A stretch of DNA of 64,000 nt from Cymodocea nodosa (GCA_036874045.1 CM072335.1:14776001-14840000), one strand, 5' to 3'; positions 34,730 through 47,899 are shown, numbered from the stretch's first letter. Numbers and translations: made by a program. Notes: generated by a model not told the origin, from the letters alone.

Positions 34730-37228
34730 ATGGCTATTGGAAATGGTAATTTTTCTTTATAGGAAGGCCAAAATCTTAATCGTCCTCCTTTATTTGATGG
34801 AATACATTTTGAATATTGGAAATATAGGATGACTATTTTTCTTCAAAGTATAGATCATAAGTTGTGGTTCATGATTTCTAAACCATATACTCCGTTAACT
34901 ACCCCTTATAATACTTGGACAATTACTGAAAAAGAAAATGAAACTCTGAATGCTAAGGACTTAAATATTTTATTCTGTGCATTGAGTTATGAACAGTTCA
35001 GTAAAGTGTTAGCATATAAATCTGCTTATGAGGTGTGGCATGTATTAGAAGTTTCACATGAAGGTACTTCTCAAGTTAAAGAGACTAAAATAAACATGTT
35101 GATTTATAAGTATGAACTCTTTAAGATGCATGAAGATGAAAATATTTCTGAGATGTTTTCCAGATTTCTTGATATCATAAACTCTTTAAAATGTTTAGGA
35201 AAGAATTTTGAACAGAAGGATTTGGTGAGGAAAATTCTCAGATCCCTAAGTTCTAAATGGTCTCAGAAAGTAACATCAATTGAGGAATCACGAGATTTAA
35301 ATATTTATACTATGAATGAACTTATAGGAAATTTAACAGCTTATGAAGTTCAATTAAATAAATCACTGAGTCACAACAAACTAAAAATGAAGAAAGAAAT
35401 AGCATTCGAAATTAATTCAGATTCTGATATATCTATTGATTCTGACGAGGATTTGATTTTGCTGACTAGGAAATTCAAGAAAGCATGGAAAGCTAGGAAA
35501 CAGCAAATGAACAAAAATGATAAACCCTCAACGTCAAAATCATTGAATGACAAGAATTCTTCATCCAGAAAGTATGTATGTTACAACTGTAAGAAACCTG
35601 GACATCTTTCTCCAGATTGTCCTATGAGGAAAAATGAAAAGCAAAGTAGGACAAATTAGAAGAAGACGGCTCAGAAAACTCAGAAAAAGTTTTACAAGAA
35701 AAAGACTTTGAAGGTCACTTGGGATGACACGTCTGAAGAGTCTGAATCTGAGGAATCAGCATCAAAATCTTCAGATTCAGAAGGAGAACAAGAGTTAGAA
35801 GACATTGCTCATGTGTGCTTCATGGCAGATGAGTCTGAGGTAATATCAGATCCTAAAAGTCATTCAGATTTCAACTTTGATGAATTATTATGTGCTTATC
35901 ATGCATTATTACAAAAACTTAAAGTATGTAAACTGGAAAATAAGAATATTAGAAAATCTTCATCCATTATGGAAGAAGAAAATTGTTTCATGTCTACTAC
36001 TTTAGAAAAGTTTAAATATGATAATGAAAATCATGCTAGAGATTTGTAAAAATTTAGATTTAATGAATGTATCTTGCATGAACAAATACAGAATATAAAT
36101 GTTGAAAAATTAAAGATAGAATCTGAAAATGAAATGTTGAGAAATAATATAAATGAACTTGAATTAGAGATAGAAAAATTAAAACTAAGAGAGCAAGATT
36201 TAAATTCTACCTTTGAGAAATGGAATTTAAGTCAAACTAAGTTAGACAAACTAACTAGTACCCTTGCGGTGTCTTATAAATTTGGCTTAGGATTTGATTA
36301 TCCTGAATATCCTGAATCTCAAGCCAATAAAGGATTTATTAGTTGCAGTTCAAGTAAATCTAAGACTAAAATTCCTTTTATTATGAAACAAGGTAATAAA
36401 TATGTAGAAGTAGGTACTTCAAGGGATGAATCATGTAGTAATAATATAAATCAATGTGATTTGTCAAATTGTACTTCTAACATGACTATAAATGTTTCTA
36501 AAAATCTTGTTTCTTGTTCTGGAAATTCAGTTTCTAATGTTTCTAAAATTTTAGACAATTGTAGTAAACTGAAAATTCAGAAACCTGAGCATGTAATTCA
36601 ATACACTGGTATTATACTAATTACTCATTCTACATGTTATAAAACAAAAATTCTTGTGCAGAAAAAGATTTTGTATGTACGGAAAGTGTTAATACAAGTA
36701 CAAAATCTTGGTATGAACTTACAGAAATGTATAAGCATGACCAAAATAAATTAACATCTGATAAAAATATGTTTGGTCTTGATTATACTACATCTGAAAA
36801 CAAAAAGAATGATTGCAAAAGCAATAATGCTATATGTGAGTATGAAGCTAATGATAAATCAATAGTACTTACAACTAATAAGAATATAAATGATAATGTT
36901 AAACTATTTTTAAACAAAAAGAAGAAATATGCATTTAATGAACTTGGTCCTCAACAAAATTGGGTACCAAGAAAAAGTTTTTCTTAATTTGTGTTGCAGG
37001 AGGAAACAACATCAAAATGGATCTTGGACAGTGGAGCGTCAAGTCACATAACCAAACAAAAAAAGTCTATTACAAAATTTACAAATACCATGAAAGGAAG
37101 TGTAACATTTGGAAACAAAAGCAAAGATAAAATTATAGGTATGGGCAATGTTCAAATAACTCCTACTTGTGTTATTTCGAATGTACTATATGTAGAAAAC
37201 CTAGGTTTTAATTTTCTAAGTGTCATAA
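34730..37228 (+). pseudogene. copia C gag and protease start
   Basis: ATG 34730. TAG at 34760-34762, then the UBN2-type gag domain (about 34780-35380) and a complete zinc knuckle CYNCKKPGHLSPDC (35579-35620). A long acidic coiled-coil tail runs to about 36750, interrupted by TAG at 35657-35659, TAA at 36047-36049 and a frameshift near 36600-36730. After WVPRKSFS comes a TAA, a splice-acceptor-like TTGTGTTGCAG, and the protease start WILDSGASSHITKQ (37018-37059). Protease breaks off after LGFNFLSV, where the internal deletion begins. Confidence 0.88.
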
Positions 37229-38047
37229 ATGGATAAAGGTATATTTTTAAATCAGGAAAAATATGTAGATGAAATGCTTAAGAAATTTAATTTTAATGAT
37301 ACAAGTATTCGAGGAACTCCTATGAGTACTACTTTAAAGTTAGATATTGATGACATAGGAAAATCTATAGATCAAAGAAAATACAGAAGTATGATTGGTT
37401 CTTTACTTTATTTGACTGCTAGTAGACCTCATATTATGTTTGCTGTGTGTGTTTGTGCTAGATTTCAATCTAATCCTAAAGAATCACACTTAATTGCAGT
37501 TAAAAGAATATTTAGATATATACAAGGAACTAAAAATTTCAGACTGTATTATTCTAAGGATAGTTCAATAGATCTTATAGGATATACTGATGCTGATTAT
37601 GTAGGATCTAAATCTGATAGAAAGAGTACCAGTGGCACATGTCAATTATTGGGAAATAATTTGGTGTCATGGTTTAGTAAAAAGCAAAACTGTATAGCAC
37701 TTTCTACTACAGAAGTTGAATATATTGGTGATGCATTGTGTTGCACTCAGATTTTGTGGATAAGGCAAACGTTAGAAGATTTTGGATTATCTTATGATAC
37801 AACTGAGATTTATTGTAACAGTAATTCTACAATAAATCTTTCCAAAAATCCTGTATTACATTCAAGAGCAAAGCATATAGAGGTTAGACATCATTTTCTA
37901 AGAGATAACGTAATTAAAGGTAAAATTAAATTAGAATTTGTGTCTAGTAAAAATCAATTTGCTGATATATTTACAAAACCTCTAGACGAAAATACATTCT
38001 GCAACATTAGATTAAATTTAGGTATTTGTAGGCTATGTGATGTGTAA
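37229..38047 (+). pseudogene. copia C reverse transcriptase end and RNase H
   Basis: Open for 272 codons: MDKGIFLNQEKYVDEMLKKF (end of the reverse transcriptase domain), GSLLYLTASRPHIMF, then RNase H with YTDADYVGSKSDRKSTSGT, ALSTTEVEYI and the C-terminal KHIEVRHHFLRD and ADIFTKPL. The YVDD-bearing part of reverse transcriptase and all of integrase are missing between 37228 and 37229, so the ATG here is internal, not a real start. Confidence 0.9.
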
Positions 38048-39605
38048 AATGCTTAAACTCCACATAAAAAGATAAATATTATTGATGATGTTGTTCACCT
38101 CATAGATATTATATACTTATTATAAATATCTAAAGTAATATCTAAACTGCTGCTTAAGATACTATGTATTTATTGTAAAATCATAGTAGTATCTTATTGA
38201 TTTTAAGTAGTTTATCAATTTTAATAGTTTTTACGATTTTAAGTGGAAGTGTAAATGAAAAACATTAAATACTTCTGACATTCTGAAATTTTGATTAAAT
38301 GTTTTCTTTGAATCAAGGAAAATACATATGATCATGCATAAATTTGACTTAATTGATTAAACTTGTAGAATAAGTTATATGTAACTCATCTTAAACTGTT
38401 AATCAAAAGTATAAGCTTATTAAAACTTATTCATATTCTCAGTACAATCATAGAAGTAAAAATTGTATGAGATTTGTGTTTTATTGCATCTGTATTAATG
38501 GAATACATATATACTATGCTTAAAATGAAAAATGCTTACAAAGTGAAAATTTTTGAGAGTTTATTGATCAGTTTGATCACGAGCCTTTTGTACTTGGGCA
38601 GATAGGTATGTAAGGATTGTTGTCTTGAAAAAGGATTCTTTAAATCTAGCAACCTAAGGTCCTGATCAGATCTGGGATTGTTGACTGAAAGCTCATTACA
38701 TGGGTACATTAGAAAGCTCTTGTATGATTCAAGCTTTTCAAACTAACTTTTAAAGAAAATTATCAATATTTACTGCTTTGAATAGAAAAATTTGTTTCAT
38801 TAATTACAAATATCTTTCAATCGCATATAGTTTATACCAATATGACTACTGATTTATTGAATCAACATTAGTACTTTTGAAAACGTTTATTTGAGATACA
38901 TTCTTTTATTCTCCTTGAATTAATTGAATTGAGTTAAAAGTTGTGTTTTGATTCATATACAGTAGGAATTGATTCTGGAAATCATTTTTGATGATGTTAG
39001 GATAACGGAAGTCTCTGAAAAGAAAATGTAAAAGTATAGTTATACTTAACATCTATTGTCACTACAAGTATATTGTGTATTTTGATTGAATATATTTGAA
39101 GTATATTTGTAGGGGGAGCATTAACAATGTCAAAAATAGATTAATATAATTTAAAATACAAATCTTAGTTAATTTGAATTAATGTCCTCTTAAAATCTTG
39201 ATGAAATAATTTAAAAAGACAAATAAACTATTTTAGATTCAAAGGACAAAATGTTCAAATAGTTTACAATGTTCTCAAGATTATGTTAAGTTTAACATGT
39301 GTGTTGTTTTCAGAACGTTTCAGTTGGAAGCATCTGAAAATTGGTGTACTAACTAGACGTTATGTTAGATAAGGTAACGTGTAAAACTGACTCTAGACAG
39401 CGTTTTACTCGTTAGGTTGGTTAACTCAACGAGTTATACTTGAATATTTTGGGTACCTTGATTGAATAAACTTTATTCAACATTTATTTAATTTCTAAAC
39501 CCGACTTCTCTTCACGTTGAGTTATATGCTTAAAAACCCTATTTAAACACTTATAACACGGGGACTTGGGTTATTTGTAAACTTTGTCAAGAAAATCTTT
39601 CCCGC
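38048..39605 (+). other. copia C spacer between RNase H and extra ORF
   Basis: AT-rich and without ORF. A purine tract TAGGGGGAGCA lies at 39110-39120, and a short stretch near 39405-39445 repeats the GTTAACTCAACGAGTTA motif of the LTRs. A diverged second copy of 38280-39180 lies at 53060-54060. Confidence 0.7.
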
Positions 39606-41897
39606 TTGTTGCTGTTACAACCTGCGACGATGGTCTCCATGTTCTACGAAGGTCGTGGCAGAGGAAAAGGCAAAAGCAGAAGAGATGCAAAAGGAAAAGA
39701 AATAGATAATGATGAAGTTCCACGTACTTGGTTCAAGAAAATATTTCGAGTGGACAAAAGGTTAGAAGAACTTTATAGAGATTACTTCTTTTCTCAGGAT
39801 ATATTAGATGAAGTTAGACAAGAACTTCAACATACTGATGCAAGTATTACATACATGGGTATTCGAAGTAAATATGATAGAGAATACAGAATGAAATGTG
39901 CTGAGATTGCATTTTTGGAACAGTATGCAAAATATTTGGAAAAAGGTGTAGGTTCATCAAATAGAACTCCTCAAACTCCTATAAACATTACAAGACTACA
40001 TGCATTTGAGGAAGAGCATGAATCAGCTATCCCTTCTCCTTTATATTCAAAACAAGTACAATCAGATATTGCTGTAGATAAAACAAAAGTTGATAGTCTT
40101 CGAAAGGCCGTTGCAATAGAAAGTGCCTTAGAAGAATTAAAGCTGAAAACTTTTATGGAGCAATTTGAAAAGAAAACTGCAATACTTGAAAAGGAGAAAC
40201 AAAAATGTTATAGAAAAAGGAAAGTCAGGAAAATTATGTCTAAGGAAACAAAGTCTATTGAAAAAGGAAAATCAGATGAAAATTTATTTCCAAAGGACAA
40301 TGTATGTCTAGACATTGTACCTTATTGTGCATCTGATAAACTCATCAGTTCCGAACACACTGAAACTGATGAAGATAATGAGACTTTATTTTCCTTTGCT
40401 AGAAAACTTGAGAAGAAATCCAAGTCAAATATGAGCTCAAGTTTTTCTATTAGTACAAGTCCCGATGATGCAGAAATTGACAAATCAGAGCATTAGGCAC
40501 CTGACATTGAACAAGTTATTGCAGATATAATTGACAATGTTGAGGCAGTAACTAGTTCAAAGGATGAATTGTCTGGAGTAGCAGATATTGAAAATGTTTA
40601 GACTCTAGAAGAGCTAAAAGTTAACCAGCCTTCTACAGAATCTATAGAAGCAGAGTCTGAGAATTCACAGCATGAATCAATGGAAATATCTATTGAACAA
40701 AATGAACAATTACAGACAAATACACCAACTATAGAATTTGTGGAAAAATTGTACTCTGAACATTCTACAGAGACTGAATAGAGGAATGTTGAGCATATTG
40801 ACAATGTTCCTAACACTGTTGAATCTGAAGAATCAAGCTTACCTGAGCAGCTTCAAGATAATATTTTGGAAGAGGAACAACATGACATTCATTTTGCAGA
40901 AGAGGTTCCTGAAGATAAATTAAACTCTGAATCACAGCTTCAGGTATTACCTTCTTTGTGTATAATATTAAAAATTCAAGGTAATGCAATTCATTTTAGA
41001 TCTGAAGAAGCATTGCAGAAATACAATAATCTGATTACATGTCAGATTCTACATGCTCGTCCAATAAAATTCAAAAATTTGATGGAAATAAGAGATCTAT
41101 CTAAGTTTCAAGGCCTCATTAAATTCTTGCCAGTAGTAACAAAATGGAAGCAATACATAGAGTTTATTGCAGCTTTTTATAGCAATCTGGTTAAGAATGG
41201 AAATTTTCTGAAAACTCAAATAAATGAATAGGAGTTTATGTTGTCTCCTGAGTTAATTTTTGAAGTTTTAGGATTAAAGAATGAAGGTGTTGTTGTTACC
41301 AACAGATTTGACATAATAAGACAACTAGAATGGAACATTCAGTCTTTATCAAAAATTCCAGATGTATATTTTGAAATGAGATTAATGGAAAATCTGAATG
41401 TAGAGGCAAGGTTTATTGCAAATATATTACATGCAAATTTATTTCAGAGAGTTGGACACAATATGGAAGTCAGCAGAAGTTGTTTATATGCAACTTATAG
41501 CTTGCTGAATAGAATTCAAATCAATTGGTTTGATGTTTTCACTTCTCAACTACAGCATATGAGTTCAAAGTTATTTTATGGTGATGTTGTATGTAGACTA
41601 ATTGAAAGCCAATTTAATTTATCCGACTGGCCCTATGAAACTAAATGCATGAGAGCATTTAGTGTCAAAGATTTGCAAAAATTCCAGGTCATGCATAAAC
41701 CTCAACGACAATAACAACAACAACCTGATACAGACCATATACAACAACAACAACAAAGTTATTCAGTTCAAGCAGAACAGCAAACCCAGCTACCTCCTGA
41801 CTTAGATGTAGTGCTTAACGACATCAGAAATGATATTAGGCATCTAGGAGATAAAATATGTAATGCTATAAGTGATATACTTAGGAGGGGTCGATAA
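39606..41897 (+). pseudogene. copia C extra ORF (plant-transposon-protein-like), 763 codons with five stops
   Basis: One frame runs from ATG 39606 (or 39630) to TAA 41895-41897 with no evident frameshift. It is broken only by TAG at 40494, 40599, 40779 and 41229 and TAA at 41712. The N-terminus is basic and Arg/Lys/Gly-rich, then come coiled-coil-prone Glu/Lys stretches and a long acidic middle (40500-40920). A folded-looking part follows (about 40950-41690; FYSNLVKNGNFL and LSPELIFEVLGLKN) that resembles in layout the 'putative plant transposon protein' domain (Pfam Transposase_32) often met in such ORFs. A Gln-rich tail ends in a short helical segment. No signal peptide or membrane helix, so it does not look like an envelope protein. 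Confidence 0.75.
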
Positions 41898-42073
41898 CTG
41901 TTTTTGTTTGTTTCTGAATACAAAATTTAATGTTTGTATTACTTGTTTGATTCATTGAACAATACATTTTTCTGAAAATGTGTTCAATTATTATTCTTGT
42001 TTACATAAATCGTAGTTGTAATTCTCTTATATACATATATATATTCTTTGTAATTATCTTTTTGATTAATGAC

Positions 42074-42086
42074 AAAAAGGGGGAGA
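42074..42086 (+). promoter_or_regulatory. polypurine tract downstream of extra ORF
   Basis: AAAAAGGGGGAGAA in a GACAAAAAGG context, a near copy of the tract at 42368-42380 that abuts the 3' LTR. It may act as an additional plus-strand primer. Confidence 0.6.
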
Positions 42087-42367
42087 AATATTATAAAAAG
42101 ATGATTATGATCTTAATTACATATATATATTATAAAAGGAGATGTTATTTAAATGGTTATTGTAATCTGATAGATGATAATTAGAAAACTGATACTTATA
42201 TAATTATTGACATCTAAGAGTTTTAGTTCTGAGAGGTAAAATTTACACAAACAATAGAAATAAGCTTAAGTGAACTTAGGTTTGTTGAATTAAAAGTTAA
42301 CCCAACGAAGGTGCTTTGTTGAGTTAAACATATTTCATAATTGATTTAATATGGTTTTGTCATCATC

Positions 42368-42380
42368 AAAAAGGGGGAGA
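42368..42380 (+). promoter_or_regulatory. polypurine tract of copia C
   Basis: AAAAAGGGGGAGA immediately before the 3' LTR (42382), the expected place for the plus-strand primer. Confidence 0.85.
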
Positions 42381-42381
42381 T

Positions 42382-43950
42382 TGTTGAGTATTTTTGTTTT
42401 GATGATGTGTGCTGAATGAAAATAATCATATTTGCTCAATTACTATTGCTTGTGAAAAGAAATTAAAATCATCAATTAATACAGAAAAAGCTTACTGATA
42501 TAAATACTTATCTGTATTGGATCTGAAGTTGATAACTAGTCGTTTGGTTGCATTAATTTCTCATTTTGCTAAACGTTAAGTTAACGTGTGCTTTTATTGA
42601 AAAGCATGATATGTTTTAATGTTATATCTTCTGTATCATGAACAGTGCACATTTAGACAACTCGTTAAGTTAGAGTTTTGTTTGTATAGAGGTCACGTGA
42701 GAACTCGTTAAGTTAGAGGCTTAAAGGTTAAAATAGGTCACGTGATAACTCGTTAAGTTAGTGAGTAAAAGAAGAGACGAACTCATTAAGTTAGTGTTAT
42801 ACACGTGGTGAAATTATAAGTTACGAATGTTGTATTGTATCATGTGAGGTGCTCATGTTTAACTCGTTAAGTTAACATAACTAAACGCGTTGAGTTGCTA
42901 TATTGAACACTAAGGCAACGCGTTAGGTTAGCGTTATAAACTTAAGTTGTTATTTTTGCCCGTGGTAAAATTCTTATTATAAAAACATTTGTTTATTACT
43001 GGTTCATTGAGTTATCATAACACAACGAAGATGGTTCGTTGAGATAGCATAACACCACAGACTTAGTTTGTTGAGTTAGCTACAGTACTTGTCACATGAA
43101 ATAGCACATGGTGAACTCGTTAAGTTATATATATATACTTGTGTTACTCGTTTAGTTAACATTAAAGTAACGACTTCTTATTACACTAATGAAAAATTTT
43201 TGGACGAGAAAGTTTATTTTCAGGAAATTTTTCAGAGATCCAAGACTGATGATTAAAGAAAATTTGAAATATAAACATGGGTTAGAACGTGTGTGTTTCA
43301 ATGAAGGAAAAAGAAAAGACGTGGAGAAGTGGAAAACTAGTAGTGGTTAAACGTGAAGGATATGCATGAAATGAAGATACAGTATAAAAGGCATAGAATT
43401 CTCGTTGATCAATTTATCCTTGCACACAAAACAAAAAATCATTTCAAGGATCAAACGATCCCTACACATCAAAAGAAAAATCCTTTTTAGGGATCAAAAA
43501 CACCTTTTCGGGAAAAATCTATCAAGTGGAAGAAAGTTCAGTGAAGCATAAAAAAGGTAAGATTTTCATCACTGAAGATTTGAAGTATCAGAAGAAAGCA
43601 AATTCGGTGAAGCATGAAAAGACAAGATATTCGTCACTGAAGAATTGCTGAAGAAGAAAAAGAAGAAGAAGAAAGATCTCAAACAGGGAGAAAAGTTTTA
43701 AATTCCGTAAATTAGTTTTCTCTGTTTGTAGTTATGAAATTGTTTAGACGATACATGGTATCGAAATATAATTGCATCTAAAATTTCTGAGGAGAATTGA
43801 ATTGTATATTGTAATTGAAACCTTGAATAAAAATGATTTTATGAAAACAATGTCTCGACTTGTTTTTGAGTTTTAAAGTTTCAATTATATTTCAGAAAAT
43901 ATTAAAAATACACAATTCACCCCCCTCTTGTGTAGCCTTGCGATCCTACA
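42382..43950 (+). repeat. copia C 3' LTR (1569 bp)
   Basis: TGTTGAGTATT ... GATCCTACA, followed by target duplication ATGAT. The TATA box TATAAAAG is intact at 43383-43390. Motif array 42655-43150. Confidence 0.93.
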
Positions 43951-46352
43951 ATGATGTTGCAATTTTGTGGTTTACTCCATATTTCTTCACTAAGGCTTCA
44001 AAACTTCTATTACAGAAATGAGTTCCTCTATCACTGATAATAGCTTTAGGTATTCCAAATCTGGCAAATATATTGGTTCTTATGAATTGTATTACCACTT
44101 TGTTGTCATTAATTTTTGTAGGAATAACTTCTATCCATTTAGATACATAATCCACCCCCAACAATATGTAATTAAATTGATTAGACATAGGAAATGGACC
44201 CATAAAATCTATTCCCCACACATCAAAAATTTCAACCTCAACAATAGGATTAAGAGGCATCATATTCCTCTTTGATTTTCTTCCTATTTGTTGACATCTT
44301 AAACAACTTAAGCAATATTTATGAGCATCTTTGAATAGTGTTGGCCAATAAAATCCACATTGCAGAATTTTTGCAGTAGTTTTCCTTGAACCAAAATGCC
44401 CTCCACAAGTTTGGTCATGACAGAAAGACAATATGCTTGGATATTCAATTTCTAGAACACACCTCCTTAAAACCAGATCAGGACATTTCTTAAATAAGTA
44501 TGGGTCTTCCCAATAGTAATATTTTACTCTTGAGAAAAACAATTTCTTATCCTGTCTATTCCAATCCTTAGGTGTTAAACCAGTAACTAAGTAATTAACT
44601 ATGTCTACATACCAAGGTATTGTGTTGATGGTCATTAATTGTTCATCAGGAAAATTATCTTTAATTTCAATATCTGATTTTTCTATTTGTAATCTTGATA
44701 AATGATCTGCTACTACATTCTCACAACCTTTTTTATCTTTAATTTCTAAATCAAATTCTTGTAATAATAATATCCATCGGATCAATCTAGGCTTAGTCTC
44801 TTTTTTTGCTATTAGATGTTTTAAAGTTGCATGATCTGTGTATACTATTACTTTAGCTCTAATAAGATATGATCTAAACTTTTCTAAGGCAAACACAACA
44901 GCTAATAGTTCTTTTTCAGTAGTTGTGTAATTAACTTGAGCATCATTTAAGGTTTTACTTGTATAATGAATCACTCTAGGAGATTTTTCTATCTTCTGTC
45001 CCAACACTGCTCCTACAGCAAAATTAGATGCATCGCACATTAATTCAAATGGATGGCTCCAATCAGGTGCTTGAATTATAGGAGTTGAAGTTAAGCTAGT
45101 TTTAAGTCTGAAAGATGCTTCCTTGCAATTTTTATCAAAGTTAAATGGAACATCTTTTAATAGATTAGTTAAAGGTCTAGCTATTTTGCTAAGGTCTTTA
45201 ATAAATTTTCTATAAAAACCAGCATGTCCTAGAAATGATCTAATATCTTTTACTGATTTAGGTTCTAGTAGATTAGAAATTACTTCTATTTTAGCTTTAT
45301 CTACTTCCAACCCTTTCTTAGAAACAACATGCCCTAAGACTATTCTTTGTTTAACCATGAAGTAACATTTTTCCCAATTTAAAACCAGATTTTTTTCCAC
45401 ACATCATTTTAATATTTGGTCTAAATCTTTTAAACAAACTTCATATGAGTTGCCATATACAGTAAAATCATCCATAAATATTTCTAAAAAATCTTCAGTC
45501 ATTCCAGTAAATATGCCTTGCATACACCTTTGAAAGGTAGTTGGTGCATTGCATAATCCGAATGGCATTCTCTTAAAAGCATAAGTTCCATTAGGACAGG
45601 TGAAAGTTGTTTTCTCTTGATCCTCTAATGCTACTGGAATTTGATTATAACCTGAATACCACTTTAGGAAAATGATATTTCCTAGTCACAACATTCAACT
45701 TTCTATAGTCTATACATACTCTCCAGCCTGATTGAATTTTAGTAGGTATCAAGTCTTGACTTTCATTCCTAATAACTGTTAATTCCGATTTCTTGGGAAC
45801 TACATGGATTGGGATAACCCACGAGCTATCAGAAATCGGATAAATTATGTCATTATCTAACCATTTCACTATTTCCTTCCTAACTACTTCTTTAAGGTTT
45901 GGATTTAATCTCCTCTCAGAAATTCTAATAGGTTTAGCATTCTCTTCTAAATATATGTGGTGACAGCATAAAATTGAACTTAACCCTTTTATATTAGTCA
46001 TAGTCCATCCTATTGCTTCTTTATAACTTTTTACTACATCTTTTAATTTAGCTATTTGATCCTCTTTTAAATCTAAAGCAATAATGATTGGACATGTTCG
46101 TTTCTCTTCCAGAAATATATAGGTTAATTCAGGAGGTAAATGTTTTAATTCTAAATGTTGCCCATCAGAAGCTAGAGCTCCTAATTGAACATCATCGTTT
46201 TCTAAATTAATTTCTTCCAAATCTCCTTCTATATTTATGCTTTCACTTTCCTCTAAAGTTTCAGAATTGATTTGCCTATTTAATTCTTCTTGAATCACAT
46301 CGTCTAACATATCTCCTTCATCCTCTAAAATGTCTATGGTATGTAAGGACAT
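43951..46352 (-). pseudogene. Athila-1 reverse transcriptase, RNase H and integrase (N-terminal part)
   Basis: Minus strand from about 46352: reverse transcriptase with VCIDYRKLN (near 45720) and the Athila-type active site FMDDFTVYG near 45455-45482. Then [20 protein letters not shown], RNase H ([29 protein letters not shown]) and integrase zinc finger (H...CLSCLRCQ). The core has GIDFMGPF and IISDRGTHF, the first two catalytic Asp. It breaks at 43951 after HKIATS and continues at 21925. It is the longest open stretch in the window (45400-43946). Frame breaks lie at 45645 and 45400. Confidence 0.92.
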
Positions 46353-46391
46353 TTCTAACTCCTCAAACCTTTCTGGTTTAAAAATGTTTAA

Positions 46392-46904
46392 TTAAGTATC
46401 CTCATTGCCATATGATAACTTCATTACTCCACTCTTACAATTTATAACAGCCCCTGATGTTGCTAAAAATAGCCTTCCCAAAATTAAAGATGTATCACTA
46501 TTTCTATGCTTAATTTGTTGGGAATCCAAAATTACAATATCAATAGGATATATAAAGTTTTTGATTTTAATTAAGACATCCTCTATTTTTCCTCTAGGGT
46601 ATCTTATACTTCTATCAACTAATTGAATAACCATACTAGTAGTAGTTAAGCCTTCTAATCCTAAGGATGCAAATGTATCACTTGGCATAACATTTATACC
46701 TGCACCTAAGTCTATTAAGGTTCTTTCTAGAATGGTATTTCCTATGGTGTATGATATAACAGGGATTTCAGGATCAGATAACTTTTTAGGAATTTGTGGC
46801 AAAAATAGGGAACTACTTTGCTCCGCTAAAAATACCATTCTAAGAACTTTTTGCTCTCTTTTCTTAGTACACCAATCCTTCAGAAATTTAACACAAGGTG
46901 GCAT
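46392..46904 (-). pseudogene. Athila-1 aspartic protease region
   Basis: 170 codons open. The active-site motif is LIDLGAGINVMP, the Athila form (DLGA instead of DSG/DTG), followed by the flap-like segment and LILGRLFLATSGAVINC near the end. It belongs to the gag-pol polyprotein upstream of reverse transcriptase, separated here by a stop. Confidence 0.85.
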
Positions 46905-47899
46905 TTTCTACAATAGATCTAGCAAAGGAATGTTAACTTGTACTTTTTCAAAAATTGCTCTGATTTTTTCTTATTTTTCAGGTATTGTTTGTTGTAATCT
47001 TTCAGGATAAGGTGCTAAAGATTGTGATTTAAAAGATTCTTTTTCTTTTAGTTGATTTGTTTGATCATTTTTAGCCTCATTAGCAGATTCAGATTGTTCT
47101 TCAGTGATTTCTAAATTTTCAACTATTACATTTTCATTATCATTTTGATTTTTACTCTTATCCACCTTCATATTATTTTCATTTTGAGTTCTTGGTGGTA
47201 TATCAGTTCCAGATCTTAATGTTACACATACATCTTCTAGATTTTCGTTACTCTCATGATGTTTTGTATATCATTTTCGTGATTATGATCTTCAATTGTT
47301 TTTAGTTTTAAAATGCATTCTTTAAATTCTCTTGCATTAGTATTTTCCTTTGGCTGTATATTTTGCAAATTATGCAGATCTATAACATTATAATTTTCAT
47401 TGTCCTGTTGTATAACTTGTATTTTCATTATATATTCGTCCAATGCTTTTAGTTTTCTTTCTAGATCATCTAATCTCATTGCATTCAATTTTTGATCAAT
47501 TTTCATTATGGTTTTTTCAGTTTCGTAAATTATATCCAATTTAGGTTCTCAATATGCTTCCTTATAGTTTAATTGGTTGACTTCTTGTTGCTGACACATA
47601 AAGTATTCTAGTTTGTCTAGGTTTTGCTCTATACTACACTCCAGTCTGTCATACCTATCCCAAACTTCAGTGTCTTTCAACATATTACACATTCTATACT
47701 GACCATCAGTTGGGTAAACTATAGGATTCTCATACTCGACTCTATTATATTGAGGATAATTCATTTGTTGTTCATGGGATATAGCCATCTACAAATGTCT
47801 TAGTTTCAAACAGTTAGAAATGTCGTGACCTTCAAAATTGCAGAATTCACATATGCTAACTATAGGTTTCAGAAATCTTTGAGCATAAGCATATGCCAT
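46905..47899 (-). pseudogene. Athila-1 gag remnant (zinc knuckle and C-terminal part only)
   Basis: Opens with an ATG at 47899, followed by a full CX2CX4HX4C knuckle, CEFCNFEGHDISNC. Further Asn/Gln/Glu-rich sequence follows, with stops (TAG just before 47788, TGA near 47547, more near 47237). The large capsid part that should precede the knuckle is absent: the primer site is only about 80 bp upstream. Confidence 0.75.

Larger units (their letters stand above)
32904..43950 (+). mobile_element. Ty1/copia retrotransposon C with extra ORF
   Basis: LTRs 32904-34530 and 42382-43950 (TGTTGAG...CCTACA), primer site TGGTATCAGAGC at 34533-34544, gag plus protease fragment, an internal deletion, the end of reverse transcriptase with RNase H, a 1.5-kb spacer, a long extra ORF (39606-41897) and a purine tract AAAAAGGGGGAGA just before the 3' LTR. 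Target duplication ATGAT at 32899-32903 and 43951-43955. It inserted right beside copia B in Athila-1: its left duplication overlaps copia B's right one, so C is younger than B. Confidence 0.93.

Noticed and set aside
39606-41897. Envelope gene of an endogenous retrovirus
   Set aside because: No signal peptide, membrane helix or cleavage site; charged and Gln-rich; the position alone suggested env.
43378-43560. Small RNA or tRNA gene in the copia C LTR
   Set aside because: TATAAAAG followed by transcribed LTR sequence explains it; no tRNA-like fold or A/B boxes seen.
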